A stretch of DNA of 64,000 nt, taken from positions 9,581,001-9,645,000 of the forward strand of contig NZ_JAUSZI010000002.1 of assembly GCF_030817415.1 (NCBI RefSeq). The letters run 5' to 3'. The translations under genes were made by a program, and so were the position numbers. The notes under the pieces were generated by a model, which saw only the letters and a list, made by a program, of their open reading frames with translations, was not told where the DNA came from and ran no database searches. The stretch is from Streptomyces umbrinus. GTDB lineage: Bacteria; Actinomycetota; Actinomycetes; Streptomycetales; Streptomycetaceae. Shown in pieces: positions 1 to 8,666 of the stretch (the stretch's first letter is position 1; every line of letters starts with the position of its first letter).

Positions 1-1036
1 TGAGGCGGCGCTCCGTCTCGTGCGCCGCCCACTCCAGGCTCGCCAGCGCGCCCGCCAGGCCGCACTCGATGCCCAGGACGCCGTCGCGGCCGGTCAGACA
101 GGCGAACTCGCCGCTGCCGCCGCCCTCGACGATCAGTACGTCGCCGTGCTGGAGGGCCTGCAGCGCCATCGAGCGCAGCAGAGTGGTCGTGCCGCTGCCG
201 GGCCCGCCGACCGCGAGCAGATGGGGCTCGGTCGAGCGCGCGCCGGTGCGCCAGACGACCGGTGGGGTGTCCCGCCGCTCCTCGCCGAAGGTGAGCGGAA
301 GCGTGCGCTGGACCCCGGCCGGGTCGGTGAAGCCGAGGACGGTCTCGCCCGGAGCCGTGACGAAGCGCTGGGCGGCGACATCGGTGGGAAGCGGCGGCAG
401 CACCGTGACCGAGAGCTGGTTGCCCTCCTCGTCCCACGTGAAGCGGTACTCGCGCCCGCGGCCCGACTTGGTGTGCAGCAACTGCTCGATACGGGCACGC
501 GCGTCCGCCTCCCCGTCGGTGAAGTACGCGGGGTAGTGGAGCGAGAGATGCGAGACACGGCCGGTGTCGTCGAACTCGTACGAGGTGAAGGCCTTGTCCC
601 ACTCGCCGCCGTGGGCGTAGAGCGGGGCCGGGTCCTCGGGAACCGAGAAGTAGGGGACGAGTGCTTCGTAGAGCGACTCGAGGCGCTTGGCCTGCGCCTC
701 GTCGGGTCCGACCGGCCCGGACGGGGTGCGGTCCCGGCCGTGCCACGCCGATGCACCCATCAGGGTGACGATGGCGAGCAGCGGCCCGTACGGGACGAGG
801 GCCACGACCAGGACGACCGAAGCCACCAGGAACAGCAGTGGACCGCGCCGGTCCTTTGGGGTGTCCGCCCACTTGCGCCGTCCGGCGGCAGCCAGCCGGC
901 GCAGTCCACGGGTGACCGTGATCAGTGGGTGAAGGACGTCGGTGGCGCTGTCGGCGGCCGTCCGGGCCAGGTCCCGGCTGCGGGCGATCTGCGCGCTGCC
1001 GGTACTCAGAATGCGGGGAAGAGGGCGCCGGGCCAC
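1..1036 (-). CDS. FtsK/SpoIIIE-like ATP-binding protein (5' part; continues past the left edge)
   Basis: The visible 345 residues run off the left edge, so the C-terminus is missing. The start is GTG at 1036, preceded by AGGAG about 7 nt upstream. The N-terminal 60 residues are basic. A membrane hairpin follows at about residues 60-95 (LLFLVASVVLVVALVPYG and more), then a soluble region, then a P-loop-like motif, VGGPGSGTTTLLRS. The lysine of the Walker A motif is Thr here (GSGTTT), so ATP hydrolysis is uncertain. The architecture resembles the membrane-anchored FtsK/Tra-related or Spd-type proteins common in Streptomyces. It sits 37 nt downstream of a small membrane protein gene on the same strand and is probably co-transcribed with it. 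The family assignment is an inference from the fold pattern. Confidence 0.7.
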   Translation of the reverse strand, partial: MARRPLPRILSTGSAQIARSRDLARTAADSATDVLHPLITVTRGLRRLAAAGRRKWADTPKDRRGPLLFLVASVVLVVALVPYGPLLAIVTLMGASAWHGRDRTPSGPVGPDEAQAKRLESLYEALVPYFSVPEDPAPLYAHGGEWDKAFTSYEFDDTGRVSHLSLHYPAYFTDGEADARARIEQLLHTKSGRGREYRFTWDEEGNQLSVTVLPPLPTDVAAQRFVTAPGETVLGFTDPAGVQRTLPLTFGEERRDTPPVVWRTGARSTEPHLLAVGGPGSGTTTLLRSMALQALQHGDVLIVEGGGSGEFACLTGRDGVLGIECGLAGALASLEWAAHETERRL

Positions 1037-1073
1037 TGCTGTCTCCTGGAGGTGCGTGCGAACGGGATGGGCG

Positions 1074-1268
1074 TCAGAACTTGATCCCGCCGAGCAGCCC
1101 GGCCAGGCTCGCGCCGCCTGCCGTGATGCTCGGAGCGATGGCCGTGCCCGCGAGGTAGAACCCGAAGAGGGCGCAGACCAGCGCGTGCGAGGCCTTGAGG
1201 CCGTCCTTGCGGAAGAAGAGGAAGACGATGATGCCGAGCAGCACCACACCTGAGATGGACAGGATCAT
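1074..1268 (-). CDS. Small two-segment membrane protein (64 aa)
   Basis: This 64-residue protein has two hydrophobic segments, at about residues 3-18 (SISGVVLLGIIVFLFF) and 27-62, joined by a short basic RKDG turn. The ATG start has GGAG 8 nt upstream. It lies immediately upstream of the membrane-anchored ATPase gene on the same strand, and the two probably form one transcript. Proteins of this size and pattern beside such ATPases resemble SpdD-like plasmid-spread proteins in Streptomyces. That link is an inference from context, and no catalytic motif is present. Confidence 0.65.
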   Translation of the reverse strand: MILSISGVVLLGIIVFLFFRKDGLKASHALVCALFGFYLAGTAIAPSITAGGASLAGLLGGIKF

Positions 1269-1584
1269 GAGAGTTCTCCTGGTCGATGGGGACAGTCACC
1301 ATGAGTGCTTCCAGGCTCACAGGATGTATCCATACGATAAAAGGTGCAACAGGATGAAATTCCGCTTATTTCACCCTGATGGCCCTGCCTGACAGGGCCT
1401 CCAGGGCGGCTGCTCGACGGTTTGCCGGATTCGTGGTGATCTTTGCCTCGGCCGGGCCCGGTCATGTGCCCGCGAAGCCAGTACGCTGGCGATTCACTCG
1501 TACGGCCGCACCGCTGACGGCCGCACGTTCCCGCAGTCCCGTTCGTTGTCGCATGTGTTGTCGCAGTGAGAGGCGGTCCCGCCG
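1269..1584. other. Divergent intergenic region, 316 bp
   Basis: This is the spacer between the leftward membrane-protein gene and the rightward ankyrin gene. Positions about 1320-1380 are clearly richer in A/T than the surroundings, including a run around ATACGATAAAAGG, and are the likely promoter zone. I cannot fix -35/-10 hexamers with confidence. No gene is visible. Confidence 0.5.
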
Positions 1585-1977
1585 ATGAGTGAAGCCCCCG
1601 ACCCCGAGGTCGTGGAGCTGGCGACCAAGATCTTCGATCTGGCCCGGCAGGGGCAGACCGAGGCGCTGGTGGCGTATGTGGACGCGGGCGTTCCGGCCAA
1701 CCTCACCAACGACCGCGGCGACTCGCTCGTGATGCTCGCGGCCTACCACGGCCACGCCGACGCGGTCCGTGCCCTCCTGGAGCGCGGCGCCGAGGCCGAC
1801 CGCATCAACGACCGAGGCCAGACTCCGCTCGCCGGAGCCGTCTTCAAGGGCGAGGACGCCGTGATCCGGGTCCTCCTCGACGCGGGTGCCGACCCCTCCG
1901 CGGGCACGCCCTCCGCCGTCGACACGGCTCGTATGTTCGGCAAGGCCGAATTGCTCGAACTGTTCGGCGTGCACTGA
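1585..1977 (+). CDS. Ankyrin-repeat protein (130 aa)
   Basis: This short soluble protein is made almost entirely of ankyrin repeats. Three units are visible, marked by GDSLVMLAAYHGHADAVRALL, GQTPLAGAVFKGEDAVIRVLL and a degenerate third ending in MFGKAELLELFG, with the typical D/N-G..PL..A and LL..GA.. spacing. Ankyrin stacks bind other proteins, and no catalytic domain is present. The start is ATG with GAGAGG about 11 nt upstream. It is apparently monocistronic, with 301 bp to the next gene. The partner protein cannot be deduced. Confidence 0.85.
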   Translation: MSEAPDPEVVELATKIFDLARQGQTEALVAYVDAGVPANLTNDRGDSLVMLAAYHGHADAVRALLERGAEADRINDRGQTPLAGAVFKGEDAVIRVLLDAGADPSAGTPSAVDTARMFGKAELLELFGVH

Positions 1978-2278
1978 ACAAAACGCCTTGACCAGGCGAA
2001 ACAACAATTTTGGGGGAGGCGGTACGGGGCCGCCGGAAATGCGGTCGCGGCAGCGAGAACCGCTGGGTCATCATGACGTCGTGATTCACGTACGCGATGG
2101 CTGGGCAGGTGTTGCCGCACCGCGCGGACCGTGATGCGGCCCGCACGGGCCACCGACGAGAGGCAGAGGAAGATGGTCTACAGCAAGCAGGAAACGGCGG
2201 GCGCCCCGACGTGTTGTCACGCGGCCAGGTAAAGCAGGATCCCCGGTTGCGTCGACGCTTGATGTGAGGCTGTTTCCC
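1978..2278. other. Intergenic region upstream of the HEAT-repeat gene
   Basis: About 300 bp without a convincing gene. It begins with a relatively A/T-rich patch (about 1978-2010) and presumably carries the promoter for the downstream gene. I see no clear hairpin terminator or operator. Confidence 0.4.
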
Positions 2279-3697
2279 ATGTTCGATCCGGTCATAGCGC
2301 CCAGCGGTACGCTGCTCGGCCTGCTCCAGAGGGGCCGCGGCGACGGCACGCTGCACGCGCTCACCGCCCCGCGCGCCGAAGCGCTCGCGGCACTGAACCA
2401 CTGTGTGCTGCGCGACCCCCGCCACGACTGGCAGGTGGAGAACCGCTCCCTCTACTACGCCCGTCTCTTCCTCGACCTGAGCGGCGAGCTCGACGAGATC
2501 GAGGCACACCTCTTCGACGCGGACGACGTCCTCGACACGGAGGAGTCACGCACGGGCCTCGCGCTGGCGGTCCTCGGCCACCTCGCCTCGTACGGCAGGC
2601 GGGACGCGCTCGAACTGCTCAGGCGGTACGCCGCCTGCGGCGCCAACTGGGCCTGGGCCCTCGACGAACTGGCGCTGCGCGACGACGACGCCGGACTGCG
2701 TGCCCTCGCGGCCCCCGTCCTCGCCCGGTTCCCCGCCGATCCCGAGGGCGAGGCCGAACTGGCGGTCGTCGTACGGGACTCCTTCGAACCGCGGCCCTGG
2801 CGCCTGTGGGCCGACGACCCCCGCGAAACCATCGGCACGCGTGTGCGTGCTGCGCAGGAAGCCGGCTCCTTCGACCGGTGGCAACGCCAGATGCGACCGT
2901 CCGGGCCCCGCCCGGGGTGGAGCGTGCGGGCCGTCTTCGAGTGGGCCCAGCAAGGCATCGAACGCGGAGCGGCCCTCCATGTGCCGGCCGCGCGATGCCT
3001 CACGGCCGTCGCCGGTCCCGAGGACCGCCCCGAGATCATCGAGGCCGCCCGCACCGGAGACGACGGCGCGCGCTGCACGGCCCTGCGCTATCTCGCCGAC
3101 AGTCAGGATCCCGACGTACTCGACCTCATCGAGGCCGCCCAGGTCTCCGCCTCCCGGCTCGTCGTGGACGCCGCCGTGGACGCCTTCGAACGGATGCGGT
3201 CCATCGCCGCCGTGGAGCGGGCGCGCGGCTGGGTCCACCGGCCCGACGCCCTCGGAGAGGCCGCCGGGCGCGTTCTCGCCTGCCGGGGCGGCGCAACGGA
3301 CCGGGAACTCGTCCTCGGCGCCCTGCGCGAGGCCGTCCGGGGCGACGGGCCGGACGCCCCGACCCTGTGGACCCTCGTCGACGGCGCCGGACGGCTGGGC
3401 ATCGCCAACGCGGCCCCCGTACTGCGACATGTCTACCGGGAGACCGCCTCGTCCCATCTGCGCGGGCGTGCGGCCCGTGCGCTGGCCGCCACCGATCCCT
3501 CGTTCCCCGCCGGATTCGCCGTCGAGTGTCTCTGGGACTGCGAGGAGACCACCCGTGAGGTGGCCGCGCGGCACGCCGAGACCGGTGACGCCCGAGTGGT
3601 CGACCAGCTCCGGCGGCTCGCCGCCGATCCGGCCGAGGAGGCCGAGGTGCAGACCGCGGTACGCAGCCGCATCGGACCGGACGCGTCCGCCGTGTGA
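2279..3697 (+). CDS. HEAT-repeat protein (472 aa)
   Basis: A cytoplasmic alpha-helical repeat protein with no signal peptide and no catalytic motif. Recurrent 30-40 residue units such as GDDGARCTALRYLADSQDPDVLDLIEA are HEAT/PBS-lyase-like helical hairpins, with more at about residues 150-200 and 360-460. I prefer ATG 2279 (product starts MFDPVIAPSG) because GTGAGG lies 9-14 nt upstream. GTG 2264 would add five residues and consume that ribosome-binding site. It is probably a scaffold or regulatory binding protein; the ligand is unknown. Confidence 0.75.
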   Translation: MFDPVIAPSGTLLGLLQRGRGDGTLHALTAPRAEALAALNHCVLRDPRHDWQVENRSLYYARLFLDLSGELDEIEAHLFDADDVLDTEESRTGLALAVLGHLASYGRRDALELLRRYAACGANWAWALDELALRDDDAGLRALAAPVLARFPADPEGEAELAVVVRDSFEPRPWRLWADDPRETIGTRVRAAQEAGSFDRWQRQMRPSGPRPGWSVRAVFEWAQQGIERGAALHVPAARCLTAVAGPEDRPEIIEAARTGDDGARCTALRYLADSQDPDVLDLIEAAQVSASRLVVDAAVDAFERMRSIAAVERARGWVHRPDALGEAAGRVLACRGGATDRELVLGALREAVRGDGPDAPTLWTLVDGAGRLGIANAAPVLRHVYRETASSHLRGRAARALAATDPSFPAGFAVECLWDCEETTREVAARHAETGDARVVDQLRRLAADPAEEAEVQTAVRSRIGPDASAV

Positions 3698-3907
3698 GGT
3701 ACCCGAGTGGGACACCGTGAGACCGGCGTGTGAGACCGCCGTGTGAGCGTTCCGTCGTCGGCCCGTATCCCGTTGGTACGGGCCCGGACGCCGGAGCGTG
3801 ACCGGTTTGTGATGCTGGGGCATGCGGAGCGCAACGCTCACGGGACGTTCCTCATCCGGAAAGATCCACGTTGACGCGTCCACGTCCGGCCCGACGACAA
3901 CACGGGT

Positions 3908-5032
3908 ATGCGTGTCGTCATCGTGACCGAATCCTTTCCCCCCGATGTGAACGGCGTGGCCCACTGCGCGCTCCAGACCGCCCGACACCTCGTCGAGCGC
4001 GGTCACGCCCCCATCGTCGTCGCCCCGGCCACCGCGGCCGGGAACGGGCCCGACGCCCTCGCGCCGTGCCCCGTCGTCCGAGTCCCCTCCCTACCGCTCC
4101 CCGGCTACCCCCAGGTCCGCGTCGCCCTCCCCAGCCGACGCGTCGCCGCCGCGATCACCGAACACCGCGCCGACATCGTCCACCTGGCCAGCCCCTTCGT
4201 CCTCGGCGTCCGTGGCATGACGGCCGCCGCCCGGCTCGGCATCCCCGCCGTGGCCGTCTACCAGACCGACCTCGCCGGCTACGCCCGCACCTATGTGCAC
4301 GCGGGCGAGGCGGCCGCCTGGCGCCGTATCCGCTCGGTCCACGCCGCCGCCGACATCACCCTCGCCCCGTCCACACCGGCCCTGCACGACCTGGAGGCGC
4401 ACGGTGTGCCCCGGGTACGGCTGTGGCAACGCGGCGTGGACACCGTCCGTTTCCGGCCGGAACACCGTGACGACACACTCCGCCGTGAACTCGCCCCGAA
4501 CGGCGAGCTGATCGTCGGATACGTGGGCCGTCTCGCCCCCGAGAAGCAGGTCGAACTCCTCGCCGGAGCCTGCGGCCTGAACGGCGTACGCGTGGTCGTC
4601 GTCGGCGACGGACCGAGTCAGCCGAGCCTGACGCAGGCACTGCCGGGCGCCGTCTTCCTGGGCCGTCGTACCGGCGACGAACTCGCCCGGATCTTCGCCT
4701 CGTTGGACGTCTTCGTGCACACCGGACCGTTCGAGACCTTCTGCCAGACCGTCCAGGAGGCGATGGCGAGCGGCGTCCCGGTCGTCGCCCCCGCCGCCGG
4801 CGGACCGCTCGACCTGGTGGCGCACGGGCGTACGGGACTGCTCGTTCCGCCGCGCGACGAGGCCGCCGTGCGCGACGCGGTGTGGTCGCTCGCCGCCGAT
4901 CCCGAACTGCGGGCCGCGTACGGCGCCGAGGCGCGGCGGACCGTCGAGGGCCGCACCTGGGCGGCCGTCGGCGACCAGCTCATCGGGCACTACACCGACG
5001 TACTCGCCGGACGGGCGGTGGTCGCGGCATGA
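3908..5032 (+). CDS. GT4-family glycosyltransferase, MgtA-like (374 aa)
   Basis: A retaining GT-B glycosyltransferase of family GT4. The N-terminal acceptor domain opens with VIVTESFPPDVNGVAH, typical of alpha-mannosyltransferases of the MgtA/PimB type. The C-terminal nucleotide-sugar domain has GYVGRLAPEKQVELL at about residue 205 and the E-x7-E motif in FETFCQTVQEAMASG. The likely role is transfer of mannose or another hexose from a GDP-sugar to a membrane lipid on the inner leaflet; neither substrate is visible in the sequence. It is the first gene of a three-gene operon, its TGA overlapping the next ATG (ATGA). Confidence 0.85.
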   Translation: MRVVIVTESFPPDVNGVAHCALQTARHLVERGHAPIVVAPATAAGNGPDALAPCPVVRVPSLPLPGYPQVRVALPSRRVAAAITEHRADIVHLASPFVLGVRGMTAAARLGIPAVAVYQTDLAGYARTYVHAGEAAAWRRIRSVHAAADITLAPSTPALHDLEAHGVPRVRLWQRGVDTVRFRPEHRDDTLRRELAPNGELIVGYVGRLAPEKQVELLAGACGLNGVRVVVVGDGPSQPSLTQALPGAVFLGRRTGDELARIFASLDVFVHTGPFETFCQTVQEAMASGVPVVAPAAGGPLDLVAHGRTGLLVPPRDEAAVRDAVWSLAADPELRAAYGAEARRTVEGRTWAAVGDQLIGHYTDVLAGRAVVAA

Positions 5033-6222
5033 GCGTGCCCCTGCGGATCGTCCGGCTCGCCAACTTCGTCGCCCCCGCCTCGGGCGGCCTGCGGACCGCG
5101 CTGCGCGAACTGGGCGCCGGATACCTGGCGGCCGGGCACGACCCCGTACTGATCGTGCCCGGCGAGCGCGCCTCGGACCGCGAGACCGAACAGGGGAGGG
5201 TGATCACGCTGCCGGGCCCGCTGCTGCCCGGCACCGGCGGCTACCGCGTCCTCACCGACAAGCGGCGTGTCGCCGGCCTCCTGGAGGCGCTCGCCCCCGA
5301 CCGCCTGGAGGTGTCCGACCGTACGACGCTGCGCTGGAGCGGCGTCTGGGCGCGGCGCGCCCGGGTGCCCGCCGTGATGGTCTCCCACGAGACCGCCGAC
5401 GGCGTACTGCGCACCTGGGGCCTCTCCGAGGGCATGGCCCGACGGACCTCCGACGCTCTCAACATCCGTACCGCCCACCACTATTCACGGGTCGTGTGCA
5501 CCACGGAGTTCGCGGAGCGCGAGTTCGTGCGCATCGGCGCCCGCAATGTCGTACGCGCCCCGCTGGGCGTCGACCTGGAGGGCCGGCACCCCGCGCTGCG
5601 GGACCCGGGGCTGCGGGCCCGGCACGCGCGCGAGGACGAGGTCCTGCTCGTGATGTGCTCCCGGCTGTCCGTCGAGAAGCGGCCCGGCACGGCGCTCGAA
5701 GCCCTGGAGGCGATGCTGCGCCGCGGGCGGCGCGCGGTGCTCGTGGTGGCCGGAGACGGGCCGCTGCGGGCCCGCCTCGAACAGCGGGCGCGCGAACGGC
5801 GGCTGCCGGTCACCTTCCTCGGACACGTCGGCGACCGCGTGCTCCTGAGCGCTCTCCAGGCCTCCGCGGACGTGTGCCTCGCCCCCGGGCCCGCCGAGAC
5901 CTTCGGACTCGCCGCCCTGGAGGCGATGGCCTGCGGCACGCCCGTCGTCGCCAGCGCCTCCTCCGCGCTCTCGGAGGTCGTCGGCTCCGCCGGAGCCACC
6001 GCCGCGGACAACGGAGAGGCCTTCGCGGACGGGATACGGATGCTCCTGGAACGACCAGAGAGCGAGCGGCGGGAGGCCGCACGCGCGCGTGCGGCCTGTT
6101 TCGGCTGGCCGGCCGCCGTCGAGGCGTTCCTCGCCGCCCACGACGCCGAGGTCCGCGTGGGGCGGCCCGAGGCACCCGCGGCGGCCCCCACCGTGGAACG
6201 GGCTCGGGAGGGCGTCGTATGA
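5029..6222 (+). CDS. GT4-family glycosyltransferase (397 aa)
   Basis: A second GT-B/GT4 enzyme, only distantly similar to its neighbour. The N-terminus (RIVRLANFVAPASGGLRTALRELG) is typical of an actinobacterial mannosyltransferase-like group. The donor-site half has CSRLSVEKRPGTALEAL, and the E-x7-E motif lies in AETFGLAALEAMACG. The start ATG at 5029 overlaps the stop of the preceding gene (ATGA), and its own stop overlaps the next start in the same way, so the three proteins are translationally coupled. It probably extends the glycolipid or glycan begun by the first enzyme. Donor and acceptor are unknown. Confidence 0.85.
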   Translation: MSVPLRIVRLANFVAPASGGLRTALRELGAGYLAAGHDPVLIVPGERASDRETEQGRVITLPGPLLPGTGGYRVLTDKRRVAGLLEALAPDRLEVSDRTTLRWSGVWARRARVPAVMVSHETADGVLRTWGLSEGMARRTSDALNIRTAHHYSRVVCTTEFAEREFVRIGARNVVRAPLGVDLEGRHPALRDPGLRARHAREDEVLLVMCSRLSVEKRPGTALEALEAMLRRGRRAVLVVAGDGPLRARLEQRARERRLPVTFLGHVGDRVLLSALQASADVCLAPGPAETFGLAALEAMACGTPVVASASSALSEVVGSAGATAADNGEAFADGIRMLLERPESERREAARARAACFGWPAAVEAFLAAHDAEVRVGRPEAPAAAPTVERAREGVV

Positions 6223-7076
6223 GACCCCTGCGGTTCGTGGCGCTCGGTGACTCCCTCACCGAAGGGGTGGGTGATCCCGTGGGCGAGGAGTGGCGCGGCT
6301 GGGCCGCGCTGCTCGCCGCCGGAATCGCACCGGCCGACGCGCCCGTGGAGTTCGTCAACCTCGCGGTCAGCGGCGCCCAGACGCGTGACGTCCTGGAACG
6401 CCAGACCCCGGCCGCGCTGGCCGAGCGGCCGGACATCGCCTCGGTCGTCATCGGCGTCAACGACACCCTGCGGTGCACCTTCGACATCCACGCCGTGGCC
6501 GAACGGCTCGACGAGGTGTACGCCGCGTTCACCGGGCAGGGCGCGATCCTGCTCACCGCCTGTCTGCCCGACCCCGGCGCGATGCTGGGGCTGCCCGGGG
6601 CGCTGGCCCGCCCGCTGGCACGGCGTCAGCGGGCCGTGAACGCGGTCGTCCACGCGCTGTCCGAGCGGTACGGGGCGGTGCATCTGCATGCCGCGGAGGG
6701 CGACTGGGTCTCCGACCGGGCCATGTGGAGCTCGGACCGGCTGCACCCGGGGGAGCGGGGGCATCGGCAGCTCGCGCTCCACTTCCACGCGTCGCTGGCG
6801 GAGGCGGGCCTCGCCACGGGGCCCGTACCGTCCCCCGAACCCGAGTTTCCCGAGCCCACCCGGTCGGCGAGTCTGTGGTGGCTGGCCACCGCCGGGACCG
6901 GGTGGGTGGCCCGTCGCTGCACCGACCTCCTGCCCCAACTCATCACCCTGGCCGCCTCCGAGGTCCGTCATCGGGCCCGGGGCACCAGCACTCGCCTCGA
7001 TATCAGCGCGTCCCACGCGGTGTCGTCGGCGCTGGCCGCGCTGTCGGTGACCGGCGAACAGCCGGACACTGCGTAG
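6219..7076 (+). CDS. SGNH/GDSL-family esterase-like hydrolase (285 aa)
   Basis: An intracellular SGNH-fold hydrolase with no signal peptide. Block I is VALGDSLTEGVGD (nucleophile Ser about residue 10). Block III is GVND, and block V is SDRLHPGERGH with the catalytic Asp and His. The C-terminal 60 residues after the fold are Pro-rich and then amphipathic. It is coupled by ATGA to two glycosyltransferases, which suggests deacylation or transacylation of the same glycolipid precursor. The exact ester substrate cannot be inferred. The convergent hairpin repeat just downstream may terminate the operon. Confidence 0.8.
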   Translation: MRPLRFVALGDSLTEGVGDPVGEEWRGWAALLAAGIAPADAPVEFVNLAVSGAQTRDVLERQTPAALAERPDIASVVIGVNDTLRCTFDIHAVAERLDEVYAAFTGQGAILLTACLPDPGAMLGLPGALARPLARRQRAVNAVVHALSERYGAVHLHAAEGDWVSDRAMWSSDRLHPGERGHRQLALHFHASLAEAGLATGPVPSPEPEFPEPTRSASLWWLATAGTGWVARRCTDLLPQLITLAASEVRHRARGTSTRLDISASHAVSSALAALSVTGEQPDTA

Positions 7077-7116
7077 CGCTCCGCGGGTTGGGCCGTCTTT
7101 TGACTGCGGGCCCGTA

Positions 7117-7156
7117 GTGGCTGGTCGCGCAGTTCCCCGCGCCCCTAAAGGGGCGC
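7117..7156 (+). repeat. Hairpin repeat R1, short form; likely bidirectional terminator
   Basis: One of five copies of a dispersed element. The left part reads GGCTGGTCGCGCAGTTCC, followed by the hairpin core GCGCCCC-TAAA-GGGGCGC (7139-7156). It sits between convergent genes (the SGNH hydrolase and pxpC), where a Rho-independent-style terminator would serve both. There is no T-tract, as is common in Streptomyces terminators. Confidence 0.8.
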
Positions 7157-7176
7157 GCCCCCCTTAGCGGCGCGGC

Positions 7177-8052
7177 TCAGCGCGTCCGACTGCGTACCGC
7201 CACGAACCGTACCGGCGTGCCTGGTACGGCCTGGGCGGCGGCGGGTAGGTCCGCAGGTCGGGCCACCGCTATCACCGGGTAGCCCCCGGTGGTCGGGTGG
7301 TCGGCGAGGAAGACCACGGGGCGGCCGTCCGGGGGGACCTGGATGGCGCCCAACACCATTCCCTCGCTGGGCAGTTCGCCCGGTCGCGCCCGCTCCAGGG
7401 CGGGGCCCTCCGTGCGGAGGCCGATGCGGTTGCTCGCGGAGGAGACCCGGTAGGGGTGCGTGGTGAGGGTGCGGATCGCTGCCGTCGTGAACCAGTCGTC
7501 GCGTGGGCCGAGCGTCACCCGCAGGACGAGTTCGGCGGGGGGCCGCGGCTGCGGGACGACGTCCACGCGCGCGTGGGGGGCCATCGGCGTCCCCAGGGGA
7601 AGCACCGTTCCGTCCGTGAGGGGCGGCGGGCCCAGGCCCGACAGCAGGTCCGTCGACCGGCTGCCGAGCACCGGTTCGACGGCCACTCCGCCTGACACGC
7701 CCACATAACTGCGTACTCCGGAGACCGCCGTCCCCACGGACAGCAGTGCCCCGGCTGGCACGCGTACCGGCGCTCCCCAGGCGGCCGGGCGGCCGTCCAC
7801 GGTGACCGGGCACGGGGCGCCTGCGACGGCGACGGTGACGGTCGAACGCGGCCGTACGTCGCAGCCGTTGAGCGTGGTCTCCAGAAGGGCCGCCTCGGGC
7901 GGATTGCCGACGAGCCGGTTGACCAGGGCGGCGGCGGGCGCGTCGAGGGCTCCGGAGCGCGGCACGCCCAGGTGCGCGTGGCCCGGGCGCCCCTGGTCCT
8001 GCACGGTGGTCAGCGCCCCGGCCCGTACGACGGCGAGTGCGCGGTCCGTCAT
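7177..8052 (-). CDS. pxpC: 5-oxoprolinase subunit PxpC / KipA-type (291 aa)
   Basis: Large subunit of the prokaryotic ATP-dependent 5-oxoprolinase complex PxpABC, which opens 5-oxo-L-proline to L-glutamate; also known as the KipA / biotin-dependent carboxylase-like domain. Family marks are LTTVQDQGRPGHAHLGVPRSGALD at the N-terminus, NRLVGNPPEAALLE, SYVGVSGGV, and near the C-terminus GMVLGAIQVPPDGRPVVFLADHPTTGGYP. Its ATG at 8052 overlaps the pxpB stop (ATGA). It is the last gene of the operon, closed by repeat R1. Length is normal for the family. Confidence 0.93.
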   Translation of the reverse strand: MTDRALAVVRAGALTTVQDQGRPGHAHLGVPRSGALDAPAAALVNRLVGNPPEAALLETTLNGCDVRPRSTVTVAVAGAPCPVTVDGRPAAWGAPVRVPAGALLSVGTAVSGVRSYVGVSGGVAVEPVLGSRSTDLLSGLGPPPLTDGTVLPLGTPMAPHARVDVVPQPRPPAELVLRVTLGPRDDWFTTAAIRTLTTHPYRVSSASNRIGLRTEGPALERARPGELPSEGMVLGAIQVPPDGRPVVFLADHPTTGGYPVIAVARPADLPAAAQAVPGTPVRFVAVRSRTR

Positions 8053-8666
8053 CAGGCCTCCACCGGCACGAAGCGGACCGGCGTGCCGGGCGACAACAGG
8101 GCGGCGGGCACGCGCGCGTGGTCCCACAGGACCGCGTCCGTCGTCCCGATCAGCTGCCAGCCGCCCGGCGACGAGCGCGGGTACACGCCCGTGTACGGGC
8201 CCGCGAGGCCCACGGAACCCGCCGGGACCGTCGTACGGGGTGTCGCGTGCCGGGGCACGCCGTAGCGGGCCGGGAGTCCGGTCAGATAGCCGAAGCCCGG
8301 GGCGAACCCGCAGAAGGCGACGCGGAATTCGGCCGCCGTGTGGATCCGCGAGACCTCCTGCGGGGACACGTCCCAGTGGTCGGCGACGGCCGCGAGATCC
8401 GGGCCGTCGTAGCGGACGGGTATCTCGACCACCTCCTGCGCGCGCGGAGGCACGGGCGGCAGCGTCGCCGTGGCCAACCGCGCGGCCAGCCGGGCCGGGT
8501 CGTCGAGGCCGTCCAGGAGGACCGTACGGGCCGCGGGGACGATCTCGCGCACGGAGAGCGAGCCCTCCGCGCGGCGGCGGAGCAGATCGGCGTGCAGGGC
8601 CTGTGCCTCCTCGTCCGTCGACACCTCGACGAGCAGCGCACGGTCGCCGACCGGCAGTGCCCTCAT
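8052..8666 (-). CDS. pxpB: 5-oxoprolinase subunit PxpB / KipI-type (204 aa)
   Basis: Small KipI-like subunit of 5-oxoprolinase. Diagnostic segments are VGDRALLVEV near the start, the conserved core AFCGFAPGFGYLTGLP, and the end segment GGWQLIGTTDAVLWD. I chose ATG 8666, whose first bases overlap the pxpA stop, over a longer in-frame extension from 8759. Start and stop both overlap neighbours (ATGA at each end), so the three subunits are likely made stoichiometrically. Confidence 0.93.
   Translation of the reverse strand: MRALPVGDRALLVEVSTDEEAQALHADLLRRRAEGSLSVREIVPAARTVLLDGLDDPARLAARLATATLPPVPPRAQEVVEIPVRYDGPDLAAVADHWDVSPQEVSRIHTAAEFRVAFCGFAPGFGYLTGLPARYGVPRHATPRTTVPAGSVGLAGPYTGVYPRSSPGGWQLIGTTDAVLWDHARVPAALLSPGTPVRFVPVEA

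Noticed and set aside
20..1084. Long open frame on the plus strand (354 codons)
   Set aside because: It is antisense to the FtsK-like gene, whose frame has a membrane hairpin and a P-loop-like motif. The plus-strand product is an Arg/Gly/Ala-rich shadow.
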